From JBFWMG01 sp050251715 (lineage in GTDB: Bacteria > Desulfobacterota > Desulfovibrionia > Desulfovibrionales > Desulfovibrionaceae), in contig JBFWMG010000002.1 of assembly GCA_050251715.1 (NCBI GenBank), forward strand, positions 1 through 64,000: 64,000 nucleotides of DNA. Reading direction: 5' to 3'. The notes under the pieces are model-generated. The model saw only the letters and a program-made list of their open reading frames with translations, was not told where the DNA came from and searched no databases. Position numbers and translations under genes: made by a program. Below are positions 8,004-16,219 of this stretch, one piece after another (positions within the stretch are counted from its first letter, which is position 1; each line of letters starts with the position of its first letter).

Positions 8004-9253
8004 GGCAGGGCCGCCGTGGCGGCCCACCAGCCAGCCACCATGGCGGCCAGGGCCGTTGCGCCCGCCAGATGGCGCACGAACCGGCCCGGCAGGCCGAAGC
8101 GGTTGAGCAGAAGGCCGCCTGCCCCGCCAAGGCCCAGCCCCGCCAGAAAACCGAAGAGATGCGCGCCCAGGTCGGTGCGGTCTTCCAACGAGCCGGGCAG
8201 GTGTTCCGCGCCGGGAAGGCCGTCGCCGTTGCCCGCGCCCAGAAAGGCGAGCAGGGTGAGTCCGGCCGCCACGGGCAGGAACACCGTGCGCCCGCCGATC
8301 CCCTGGCCGCGCAGGGCGCGCAGGCCCGCCAGCGCCCCCACCACGCCAAAGACGGCGGTGGACGCGCCAATGCTGTAATGGCCCGGTCCATGGGCCAGGG
8401 TATTGCCCAGATTGCCCAGCACGCCCGAGGCCACCGCGACGAACCACGTGGGGCCGGGCCGCAGCTCCCGCGCCAGGGCAAAGAGAAACACCCCGCCAAT
8501 GGCCACGTTGCCGAGCAGGTGCGCGCCGTCCGCATGCAGGGTCAGGGCCGTGGCCAGACGCCACCATTGCCCGGCCAGCACCAGGCCGGAATCCCCCTGT
8601 CCCAGGGCATACCAGGGAAGGGCGGGCAAGGGGGCGATGGCGAACCCCAGGGTGAGCGCGTTGAACAGCACGAGTCCGGCCAGTCCCCACAGCAGCACCC
8701 ATGCATCGCCGGGCGGCACGGGCAGGGTGGGCGGTTCTCCATGTTCGGGGCGGGACGGGTTTTCCGCCATGTAGTGCGCGATTTCCTCGCACGCCGCCTG
8801 GGCAAAGGCGGGCGGCACGAACAGCCGGAACGGGCAGGCGGGAGGCGCGCCGGTGCCGGACGCCCCGGAGCCGCCGCGTTCGATGCGGTGGGGGATGAGG
8901 CGTGCGGCCAGCACCAACGCCCATTCGCGTCCGCGAGCGGGCGACAGGGGGGCGGGGTGGTGGTCGTGGTGGTGGTCGTGGTGGACATGGGGGGCATGGT
9001 GGTCATGGGGGGCATGGGCGGCCAGATCGGCCGCCATGTGCGGCGCCACGTCTATCCACGCCAGCGACCAGCCGCCGGAACGGCCGGAAAAGAGCAACGA
9101 AGCGCCGGAAGGCTCCCGTGCCGCAGGCCCGGGCCGGGGGGGCGGGGGCGCGTCGCCGGGCCCGGCCGCGTCCGGCGCAACCGGTCGGCGGCGCGCGGTG
9201 CGCACGGGACGGCCAGCGCGGTGTGGCGGGCGGCGTAGGCGGGGCAGGGACAT
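8000..9253 (-). CDS. Rhomboid-family intramembrane serine protease with His-rich N-terminal segment
   Basis: A 417-residue rhomboid. The membrane core starts near residue 190. WWRLATALTLHADGAHLLGN carries the conserved region before TM2, IGASTAVFG carries the active-site Ser on TM4, and GAHLFGFLAG carries the catalytic His on TM6. Rhomboids cut transmembrane substrates in the inner membrane. The N-terminal 190 residues contain a Pro/Arg-rich start, a striking stretch of His residues around 80-100 (HDHHAPHVHHDHHHDHH), and a soluble part (WALVLAARLIPHRIER to EEIAHYMAENP). The ATG at 9253 lacks a strong ribosome-binding site, so the true start may lie further in. It sits between fxsA and znuA on the same strand. 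Confidence 0.88.
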   Translation of the reverse strand: MSLPRLRRPPHRAGRPVRTARRRPVAPDAAGPGDAPPPPRPGPAAREPSGASLLFSGRSGGWSLAWIDVAPHMAADLAAHAPHDHHAPHVHHDHHHDHHPAPLSPARGREWALVLAARLIPHRIERGGSGASGTGAPPACPFRLFVPPAFAQAACEEIAHYMAENPSRPEHGEPPTLPVPPGDAWVLLWGLAGLVLFNALTLGFAIAPLPALPWYALGQGDSGLVLAGQWWRLATALTLHADGAHLLGNVAIGGVFLFALARELRPGPTWFVAVASGVLGNLGNTLAHGPGHYSIGASTAVFGVVGALAGLRALRGQGIGGRTVFLPVAAGLTLLAFLGAGNGDGLPGAEHLPGSLEDRTDLGAHLFGFLAGLGLGGAGGLLLNRFGLPGRFVRHLAGATALAAMVAGWWAATAALP

Positions 9254-9277
9254 GGTCGTGGGTGGGCCGCCGTGCCG

Positions 9278-9673
9278 TTACATCCTGCGGATGACGGTGA
9301 CCTTGCCTTCGCTGATCCAGGTGTCGAGCCGCCGCCGCAGCCAGCGCTTGAAGGCGTTGCGCGAGGGCGGGAAAAGGAGCACCAGTCCGAAGGTGTCGGT
9401 GATGAATCCGGGGGTGAAGAGCAGGATGCCGGCCACCAGGATGAGCATGGCGTCGAGCATTTCCTCGGCGGGCACGAGCCCCTGGTTCAGGGACTCGCGC
9501 ACCCGGACCATGGTATTGAACCCTTCCAGCCTGGCGAGCCATGCCCCGGCGATACCCGTGAGCAGCACGAGGCAGATGGTGTTGAGGGTGCCGATGCGGC
9601 TGCCCACCTCGATGAGCAGGTACATTTCCGCCAACGGGATGAGCGTGAAGCCCAGGAGCAATTTGATGAACAT
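9278..9673 (-). CDS. fxsA: FxsA family membrane protein
   Basis: A 131-residue protein of the FxsA family. MFIKLLLGFTLIPLAEMYLL starts the first membrane segment. GTLNTICLVLLTGIAGAWLA and the region AMLILVAGILLFTPGFITDT are the family hallmarks, and a basic C-terminus (KRWLRRRLDTW) follows. In E. coli, extra FxsA relieves exclusion of phage T7 by the F plasmid; its normal role is unknown. I start at the Met of MFIKLL because upstream residues are not conserved in type. The rhomboid gene begins 24 bases after its stop, suggesting co-transcription. Confidence 0.88.
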   Translation of the reverse strand: MFIKLLLGFTLIPLAEMYLLIEVGSRIGTLNTICLVLLTGIAGAWLARLEGFNTMVRVRESLNQGLVPAEEMLDAMLILVAGILLFTPGFITDTFGLVLLFPPSRNAFKRWLRRRLDTWISEGKVTVIRRM

Positions 9674-9843
9674 GCCCCAATGTAGTGTCTGCGCATGCGG
9701 TTGGCAACCTGCTCCCAAGGCAAATGGCGGCCCGGTGTGAAATTCTTCTGGCCTCGGCAGGAGAAATAGCGTAACAAATATGGGAATAATTAGGCTCCGC
9801 GACGTGTTATACGGTGACAGGCAACCGGGATTGAGGGTGGCTC

Positions 9844-10611
9844 ATGCACGTTTGGTCGGCGCGGCTCGGGTCCGCGCTCACATGGACCGTGGTGGTGTGC
9901 CTCGTGGCCTTGGCGCTTCCCGCGTGGGGGGAGGATGTGGCCGTGCGGGTGACCATGCACTATCATCCGCGTGTGCCCTACATGTACATGACGGATGCCG
10001 GCATGGCCGGTCTCACGGGTGCGCCTGCCGCGCGCGCCTTCGAGGCCGCCGACATTCCCGTGGATTGGGTGGAGACGCCCGCCCCGCGTCAGTTGATGAT
10101 GATACAGGCCAACACCGGCCTGGACTGCGGGCTGGGCTGGTTCCGCAATGCCGAACGGGCGCGGTTCGCCCGGTTTACGGTTCCGCTGTACCAGGACCGC
10201 CCCGCCGTTGCGCTCATGCGGGCCGACAACCCCCGAATCGACCCCGCCTTGACCCTTGACGGCCTTTTGCGGGACAGGGCGCTCACGCTGCTCGTCAAAT
10301 CCGGCTATTCCTACGGCGCCTTTCTCGATGCCGCCATCCGGCGGGAGGGGCCGAATACGCATGAGGTCACGGGTGACAACCTGACCATGCTGCGCTTGAT
10401 CCACATGGGGCGGGCGGACTATTTCTTCGTGTCCCCGGAAGAGGCGGCCAACCTCATCGACAGCGCGGGCCTGCCGCAAGTGGATTTTCGCCTGATGTTC
10501 CTGGAAGGCGTGCCGTATGGCGAAAAAAGGTACATCATGTGCAGCAGGCAGGTGCCGCGTCAGGTCATCGACAAGCTGAACGCGGTGCTGCCGCCCCTTG
10601 ACTCCCCCTGA
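9844..10611 (+). CDS. Periplasmic solute-binding protein (amino-acid-type)
   Basis: A 255-residue exported protein with a signal peptide ending around LPAWG-ED (residue 28). The fold signature resembles family-3 solute-binding proteins: a beta strand then RVPYMYMTDAGMAGLTGAPA, and a central NTGLDCGLGWFRNAERARFA resembling the phosphate/carboxylate-binding lobe seen in amino-acid receptors. GAGGGT-type Shine-Dalgarno bases precede the ATG. No permease or ATPase is nearby, so it may serve a distant transporter or a sensor rather than its own uptake system. It is divergent from fxsA and followed by repeat D1. Confidence 0.7.
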   Translation: MHVWSARLGSALTWTVVVCLVALALPAWGEDVAVRVTMHYHPRVPYMYMTDAGMAGLTGAPAARAFEAADIPVDWVETPAPRQLMMIQANTGLDCGLGWFRNAERARFARFTVPLYQDRPAVALMRADNPRIDPALTLDGLLRDRALTLLVKSGYSYGAFLDAAIRREGPNTHEVTGDNLTMLRLIHMGRADYFFVSPEEAANLIDSAGLPQVDFRLMFLEGVPYGEKRYIMCSRQVPRQVIDKLNAVLPPLDSP

Positions 10612-10657
10612 CGTTACGCCCCGCTTGCCCCCCGGAAATCCGGGCGGATCAACCCAA

Positions 10658-10759
10658 TGTCGCGTCCTCACAATGAGTGGATACGAATTGTGAGGATAAT
10701 AAACCTAACTATAATATTTTTTTCTTAAAAACATAGTCATGTTTTTCAAGGACGCGACA
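10658..10759 (+). repeat. Family D element D1 (MITE-like), 102 bp
   Basis: Perfect 10-bp terminal inverted repeats TGTCGCGTCC (10658) and GGACGCGACA (10750-10759) bound an AT-rich interior. Inside are two hairpins: CCTCACAAT paired with ATTGTGAGG, and AAAACAT paired with ATGTTTT. Matching copies are at 28739-28841 and 48405-48508. The right terminus overlaps the end of the SGNH hydrolase gene and provides its final codons and TGA. Confidence 0.88.
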
Positions 10760-11381
10760 CCAGCGTGCGCCGCACGGCGTCGGCCATGGCGTTGCCGAGC
10801 GCCGCGTGCGCGTCCAGACCCAGGTGGATGCCGTCCACGTCCGAGGCGCGCGCCACGGACGGGGCGTCGCAGCAGGCGCATCCCAGCGTGGCGGCGATGG
10901 CGCGCACCTGTTCCGCCAGTTCCCTTGATTTTTGCAAACCACCCCGGTAGCGGCCTCCGGCCCCCGCCTCATGCTCCAGCGGCGGCGGCGCGACCAGCAG
11001 CAGGCGGGGCGGCGTGCCGTCGCGGCCCGCATCGCTTGCCAGCACAAGCTGCCCCATCGCCTCGATGCCCAGGCCGATGTCGTGGGCGTCAAGCCCGTAG
11101 ACATGCTTGCAGTTGTTGGTGCCGAGCATGATGATGACCAGATCGAGCGGCGCGTGCGCGGCCAGGCGTTCGGGCAGGGAGGCGAGGCCGTTGCGGCCCG
11201 GCTTGAGCGGGTCGTCCAGGAGCGCCGTGCGGCCCCGCAGGCCGTCCACGGCCACGTCATACGCCGGTCCCAGGGCGCGGGCCATGACATAGGGCCAGGT
11301 GGCGGCGCGGGGATGGCGGTTGCGGGTGGCGGGGTCCAGCCCCCAGGTGTTCGAGTCGCCGTAGCAGAAGATGGCGTGCAT
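10746..11381 (-). CDS. SGNH/GDSL-type hydrolase (arylesterase-like)
   Basis: A 211-residue esterase of the SGNH superfamily. Block I is CYGDSNTWG with the nucleophilic Ser near residue 9. The Asn block is MLGTNNCKHVYGL. The Asp/His pair is in DVDGIHLGLDAH near the C-terminus. No signal peptide is visible, so it is probably cytoplasmic. The start is the Met of MHAIFCYGDS, where the domain begins; upstream in-frame residues are Arg/Ala-rich. The last four codons (VSRP) and stop lie inside repeat D1, so the native C-terminus may have been replaced. It is about 100 bases downstream of the aldehyde dehydrogenase gene on the same strand. Confidence 0.85.
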   Translation of the reverse strand: MHAIFCYGDSNTWGLDPATRNRHPRAATWPYVMARALGPAYDVAVDGLRGRTALLDDPLKPGRNGLASLPERLAAHAPLDLVIIMLGTNNCKHVYGLDAHDIGLGIEAMGQLVLASDAGRDGTPPRLLLVAPPPLEHEAGAGGRYRGGLQKSRELAEQVRAIAATLGCACCDAPSVARASDVDGIHLGLDAHAALGNAMADAVRRTLVSRP

Positions 11382-11480
11382 GCGCGTTCCCTTTTGGCCT
11401 TGGCCGCCACGAACCGCGCGGGCCTTTGCCCGTCGTGGCATGGCCCGGCGCGTATGGCGGTGGCGGTGGCGGTGGCGAGG

Positions 11481-12866
11481 CTACAGCGCCCCGGATTTGA
11501 TGACCAGCAGTTTTTCCAGGGTCATCTCGCGCATGGAATAGCCTATGCCGCCCACACCCTGGCCCGAGTCGCGCGCACCGCCAAAGGGCATCCAGTCCAC
11601 GCGGAAGGCGGTGTGGTCGTTTATCATGACCGTGGTGGCGTTGAGGCGCGTGGCCGCGTACAGCGCCGTGTCGATGTCCCGCGTGTAGACCGCGGCCTGG
11701 AAGGAGTAGGCGGTCTGGTTGGCGCGGCGCAAGGCCTCGTCCATGGTCGAGAAGGGGTAGACCGCCACCACGGGGCCGAAGATCTCCCGGGTGGAGATGA
11801 GGGCGTCGTCCGGCGGGTTGAACAGCACCGTGGGCATGTACATGGTGTCGGATATCTTGCCGCCGCCGCACAGCACCTTGCCGCCCTGGGCCTGGGCGCG
11901 TTCCACCCACTCGTGCACGCGTTCCACTTCCCTGGGCGAGATGAGCGGCCCCACGTCGGTGCATGCGTCCAGGGGGTCGCCCACCACCAGGGCTTGCGCC
12001 GACTCGGCCAGCCGTTCCGCCACGTCGCGGGCGATGATGGCGTGGGCGAAGATGCGCTGCACGGACACGCACACCTGCCCGGCATGGTAGAAACCGCCCT
12101 TGGTCAGGCCGGGCATGGCCAGCGACAGGTCCGCGTCCGCCTCCATGATGACCGGGGCCGCGCCGCCGTGTTCCAGGGCGCAGCCCGCGCCCGGCGGCAG
12201 CATGGACCGCAGCCGCCAGCCCACGGCGGATGAGCCGATGAAGGTGAGGAAGGCCACCCTGGGGTCGGCCACCAGCTTTTCGGTGACCGTGTTTTCGCAC
12301 AGCACCATGCGCGCCCAGCCCCGGGGCATGCCCGCCTCGTGCAGGATGTCCAGGAGGTTGCGGCACGACAGCGGGGTGGCCGAGGCGGGCTTGACCAGCA
12401 CGGGGCAGCCCGAGGCAAAGGCCGGGGCGACCTGGTGCACGATGAGATTGAAGGGATGGTTGAACGCGGCAATGGCCATGACCACGCCGCGCGGTTCGCG
12501 CACGGTCATGGCAAGGCGGCCGTCCGAGGCGGGCGTGAGCCCCATGGGCACCTCGCCGCCGCCCAAAGAGGCCAACTCGCGGGCGGCGATGCGCATGCCT
12601 TCGCGGGCGCGGGCTATTTCCACGCGCGAATCGGCCAGGGGCTTGCCGCCCTCGCGCGCGGCGGCCACGGCCAAATCCTCGGCCCGTTCGTCAATGATGG
12701 CGGCGGCCCGCTCCAGAATGGCCATGCGCTGGTGGGGGCGCAGCCAGGCCGCGCGGTCCAGGAAGAGCTCGTGGGCCGCTTCCAGGGCGTCGAACGCCTC
12801 CCGTTCCGTGGTGCGCGGCAGGGATTCGATGACACTGCCGTCATAGGGGTTGTATACGGTCAGCAT
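11481..12866 (-). CDS. NAD(P)-dependent aldehyde dehydrogenase
   Basis: A 461-residue member of the aldehyde dehydrogenase superfamily, which oxidises aldehydes to acids with NAD(P). The coenzyme-domain motif AFLTFIGSSAVGW lies near 215. The general base Glu is in ALEHGGAAPVIM. The nucleophilic Cys is in HAGQVCVSVQRIF. The C-terminal FGGARDSGQG is typical. The length matches the short soluble class rather than the 480-500 residue betaine type. AGGAG upstream fits the ATG at 12866 with nine bases between; an in-frame ATG at 12872 is an alternative. The start lies 14 bases after the stop of the thiamine-diphosphate enzyme, so the two form an operon. The substrate is not evident. Confidence 0.88.
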   Translation of the reverse strand: MLTVYNPYDGSVIESLPRTTEREAFDALEAAHELFLDRAAWLRPHQRMAILERAAAIIDERAEDLAVAAAREGGKPLADSRVEIARAREGMRIAARELASLGGGEVPMGLTPASDGRLAMTVREPRGVVMAIAAFNHPFNLIVHQVAPAFASGCPVLVKPASATPLSCRNLLDILHEAGMPRGWARMVLCENTVTEKLVADPRVAFLTFIGSSAVGWRLRSMLPPGAGCALEHGGAAPVIMEADADLSLAMPGLTKGGFYHAGQVCVSVQRIFAHAIIARDVAERLAESAQALVVGDPLDACTDVGPLISPREVERVHEWVERAQAQGGKVLCGGGKISDTMYMPTVLFNPPDDALISTREIFGPVVAVYPFSTMDEALRRANQTAYSFQAAVYTRDIDTALYAATRLNATTVMINDHTAFRVDWMPFGGARDSGQGVGGIGYSMREMTLEKLLVIKSGAL

Positions 12867-12880
12867 ATCCATCCGCTCCT

Positions 12881-14521
12881 TTACAGCAGGCATGTCTTGT
12901 TTTTGAGCTCTTCGATGAGCACCCGTTCGTTTTCGGAGTAGTCCACCGGCATCTCGATGCAGTGCACGCCCCCGGCGGCGAAGCAGTGGCGCATCAATTC
13001 CGGCAGTTGGCCGGTGGCCGTGACGCGGTGGCCGCGCGCGCCGTAGCTTTCGGCGTAGCGCACGAAATCCGGGTTGCCGAAATCGAGCCCGAATCCGGGC
13101 ATGCCCATGCCGGCCTGCTTCCACTTTATCATGCCGTATGCGTCATCTTTGAGGATGATGACGACAAGGTCAAGCCCCAGCCGCACCGCGGTCTCCAATT
13201 CCTGGGAATTCATGAGGAAGCCGCCGTCGCCGCACACGGCGGCCACGCGGCGGGCCGGGTGGACGAGCTTGGTGGCGATGGCGGCGGGCAGGCCCGCGCC
13301 CATGGTGGCCAGGGCGTTGTCCAGCAGGACGGTGTTGGGCTCGTGGGCCTTGTAGTTGCGGGCGAACCAGATCTTGTACATGCCGTTGTCCAGCGACAGC
13401 ATGCCGTCGGAGGGCATGGCCGCGCGGACGTCGCGCACGATGCGTTGCGGCGTGTTGGGAAAGGCGTCCGTCGCCCCGCTGCCGTAGACCTGGGTTTCGA
13501 TTTCCTCCTTGATGCGCTGGAAGTACTCCGCGCCCGAATGTTCGAGGCGGCCCACCGCCCTGGTCAGGGCGCGCAGGCTTTCCTCTATGTCGCCCAGCAC
13601 CTCGTGCTGCGGAAAGTAGACGTCGTCTATCTGGGCCTTGAAATAGTTGACGTGGATCACCGTGAGGCCGCCTCTGGTCATGAAGAAGGGCGGTTTTTCC
13701 ACAACGTCGTGCCCCACATTCACGATGCAGTCGGCGCGGGCGATGGCGCAGTGGATGTAGTCGTGGTCCGACAGCGCCGCCGTGCCCAGGCTGTGGGGGT
13801 GGAGCTGGTCCACCACGCCCTTGCCCATCTGGGTGCTGAAGAAATGGATGCCCGTGGTGTCCACGAAGTCGCGCAGGGCGTCGTGGTTGGCGTGGCGGTT
13901 GGCTCCGGCGGCCATGAGCAGCAACGGGCTTTTGGCGCGGCGCAGCATGTCCGCCGCAACGCGGATGGCCTCGGGGTGGGGTCTTGGCATGCGCAGGGTC
14001 GTGACGGGATAGGGCAGGGCCGCGGTCTCCTCGGCGGCGATGTCCTCGGGCAGTTCCAGGTGCACCGGGCCGGGCTTTTCCTCTTCCGCGATGCGCAGCG
14101 CCTCGCGCACCAGGGAAGGGATGGCCCCGGCGTGTACGATCTGCTTGGTGAACTTGGTGATGGGCTCCATCATGCGCACCACGTCCACTATCTGGAACCG
14201 GCCCTGCTTGCTTTTGGTGATGGGCTTTTGCCCGGTGATGCACAGCACGGGCATGCCGCCCAGCAGGGCATAGGACGCGGCGGTGACGAAGTTGGCCGCG
14301 CCCGGCCCAAGGGTGGACAGGCACACGCCCGGCCTGCCCGTGAGGCGGCCGAGGGTCGCGGCCATGAACCCGGCCGCCTGCTCGTGCCGGGTCAGCACCA
14401 ACCGGATGGACGAGGTGCGTAGCGCCTCCAGGAAGGCGAGGTTCTCTTCGCCCGGAATACCGAAAATGTATTCCACGCCTTCGCTTTCCAGGCAGCGAAC
14501 CAGCAGTTCCGCTCCGTTCAT
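12881..14521 (-). CDS. Thiamine-diphosphate enzyme, acetolactate-synthase-like large subunit
   Basis: A 546-residue ThDP-dependent enzyme of the acetohydroxyacid synthase/pyruvate oxidase family. The N-terminal pyrimidine domain has YIFGIPGEENLAFLEAL with the catalytic Glu and LTRHEQAAGFMAATLGRLTG. The ThDP motif near the C-terminus is AVCGDGGFLMNSQELETA followed by VIILKDDAYGM; where biosynthetic enzymes usually have NN this has DD. The start follows GGGAGGA. No regulatory small subunit is adjacent, arguing for a catabolic AlsS-like or other 2-oxoacid ligase/decarboxylase. It leads an operon with an aldehyde dehydrogenase, so its product may be an aldehyde or its precursor. Confidence 0.85.
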   Translation of the reverse strand: MNGAELLVRCLESEGVEYIFGIPGEENLAFLEALRTSSIRLVLTRHEQAAGFMAATLGRLTGRPGVCLSTLGPGAANFVTAASYALLGGMPVLCITGQKPITKSKQGRFQIVDVVRMMEPITKFTKQIVHAGAIPSLVREALRIAEEEKPGPVHLELPEDIAAEETAALPYPVTTLRMPRPHPEAIRVAADMLRRAKSPLLLMAAGANRHANHDALRDFVDTTGIHFFSTQMGKGVVDQLHPHSLGTAALSDHDYIHCAIARADCIVNVGHDVVEKPPFFMTRGGLTVIHVNYFKAQIDDVYFPQHEVLGDIEESLRALTRAVGRLEHSGAEYFQRIKEEIETQVYGSGATDAFPNTPQRIVRDVRAAMPSDGMLSLDNGMYKIWFARNYKAHEPNTVLLDNALATMGAGLPAAIATKLVHPARRVAAVCGDGGFLMNSQELETAVRLGLDLVVIILKDDAYGMIKWKQAGMGMPGFGLDFGNPDFVRYAESYGARGHRVTATGQLPELMRHCFAAGGVHCIEMPVDYSENERVLIEELKNKTCLL

Positions 14522-14689
14522 TCGTCCTCCCGCATGGCGAAACGTGAAACAATGTGAACCATTCTTGATCCTAACGTTGTGGCATAGCGACAAATACGTG
14601 TCAACGCACCGCGTGGATTGGCTGGCGGCTTTGCAAAAGGCCATGAATTGGGATAATGAGTTGTAGTATGATATGCAGACCGTCGCCGT

Positions 14690-16132
14690 ATGGCATGGTC
14701 AGGGAGCGCTGTGGCCGGACGAAGCAAAAACAGCCTGTTGTCTCGCTGGAAAGGGAGCAGGGCATTCAAGACGGTGGTCTGGTACGCGATCTTTGGGAGC
14801 GCGTGGATTCTCTTTTCCGATCAGGCGGTGGCCTTTTTCATCAAGGACGCCGACATGCTGACACGCATCCAGATCGTCAAGGGGTGGTTCTTTATCGCCA
14901 TCACCTCCCTGCTGCTGTATGCGCTCATCAAAAGCAACATCCGGTCCATACAAGGGAGCGAGCAGCGGGCGCAATACCTGCGCGAGTACCTGGACAGCGT
15001 CCTGAACGCATTGCCTTCGGCCATCGTGGGGCTCGACGGGCTGGGCCGGGTTGTGCACTGGAACACGACCGCCGCCGACCGGTTCGGGCTGGTGCAAGAT
15101 GACGCCGGCGAGCGGCGGGTGTTGCATCTGTGGCCTGATGACTGGCGGCACCGGGGCGCACTGGCCCAGGCGTTGGCAAAGGGCGAGCACCTCCAGTTGG
15201 AGCAGACCGAGCGGCGCATGCCGGACGGCGGCGTCCGCTACGAGGATGTCCTGGTGTGCCCGGTGGGCAGCGGCAGCGCGCGGGGCGCCGTGGTGCAGGT
15301 GGCGGACGTGACCGCCCGCGCCGCGCTGGAGACGATGATGGTGCAGTCGGAAAAGCTGCTGTCGTTGGGCGAGCTTGCCGCAGGCATGGCCCATGAGCTC
15401 AACAATCCCCTCAGCATTGTCATGCAGTCCGTGCAGGGCGTGCAGCGCAGGCTCGACCCGGATTTTGGCCCCAACACGGCGCTGGCCCAGCGGGAAGGGC
15501 TGGACCTGCGGCGGCTGGCCAGCTACCTGGAGAAGCGCAACGTCACGTCGTATATCGGCAATATCCGTGACGCGGGGCGGCGCGCGTCAAGCATTGTGGC
15601 CAACATGCTGCAATTCAGCCGCAAGAGTGCGCCGGAAAAGCAGCCCTGCAACTTGAACGTGCTGCTGGACCGCGCCCTGGAACTGGCGGGCGGCGAGTAC
15701 GACCTGGTGCGCCGGTACGATTTCCGGCGGCTGACCATTGAGCGGCACTATGCCTCGGACGTGCCGGTGGTCATGGGCGTGGCCAGCGAATTGGTGCAGG
15801 TTTTCCTCAACTGTATCAAGAATGCGGCCCAGGCGTTGTATCTGGGCGGCACGGCGGAGGATGCGCCGCGCATCGATGTGAGCATCATGCCGGGCGAAGG
15901 CTCCGTCGTGGTCGCCATCAGCGACAATGGGCCGGGCATGGAGGAGGATGTGCGCAAAAAGGTGTTTCAGCCCTTTTTCTCGACCAAGGATTCCCACGAA
16001 GGCACGGGGCTTGGCCTGTCCATCTCCTTTTTCATCATTACGCGGACGCACGGCGGCGACATGTCGGTTTCGTCCGAACCGGGCAAGGGAACGACGTTTC
16101 GCATCACGTTGCCCGTGGGCGGGCGGGAGTGA
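14690..16132 (+). CDS. PAS-domain membrane sensor histidine kinase
   Basis: A 480-residue kinase. Two membrane segments (VVWYAIFGSAWILFS near 28-43 and GWFFIAITSLLLYALI near 63-79) flank a very short periplasmic stretch. A PAS domain follows (about 100-210, DSVLNALPSAIVGLDGLGRV). The phosphoacceptor His lies in ELAAGMAHELNNPLS near residue 238. The ATPase domain shows NCIKNAAQAL (N box), ISDNGPGMEEDV (G1), FQPFFSTKD and GTGLGLSIS. It is divergent from the acetolactate-synthase-like gene across 168 bases. A TPR protein and a CheY-like receiver follow on the same strand, and the receiver is the likely partner. Confidence 0.92.
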   Translation: MAWSGSAVAGRSKNSLLSRWKGSRAFKTVVWYAIFGSAWILFSDQAVAFFIKDADMLTRIQIVKGWFFIAITSLLLYALIKSNIRSIQGSEQRAQYLREYLDSVLNALPSAIVGLDGLGRVVHWNTTAADRFGLVQDDAGERRVLHLWPDDWRHRGALAQALAKGEHLQLEQTERRMPDGGVRYEDVLVCPVGSGSARGAVVQVADVTARAALETMMVQSEKLLSLGELAAGMAHELNNPLSIVMQSVQGVQRRLDPDFGPNTALAQREGLDLRRLASYLEKRNVTSYIGNIRDAGRRASSIVANMLQFSRKSAPEKQPCNLNVLLDRALELAGGEYDLVRRYDFRRLTIERHYASDVPVVMGVASELVQVFLNCIKNAAQALYLGGTAEDAPRIDVSIMPGEGSVVVAISDNGPGMEEDVRKKVFQPFFSTKDSHEGTGLGLSISFFIITRTHGGDMSVSSEPGKGTTFRITLPVGGRE

Positions 16133-16219
16133 TACCGGCGCCATGGAGCGGCTTGCCGCAGGTGGGCGCTTTTGGTATCCGTAGGTCTCCATCCACGCCA
16201 TAGCATGGGGAGAGGAGCC

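Noticed and set aside
5805..8378. An 857-codon plus-strand open frame opposite znuC and znuA
   Set aside because: Composition is His/Gly/Arg-rich and it overlays clearly recognisable zinc-transport genes; no ribosome-binding site or family signature.
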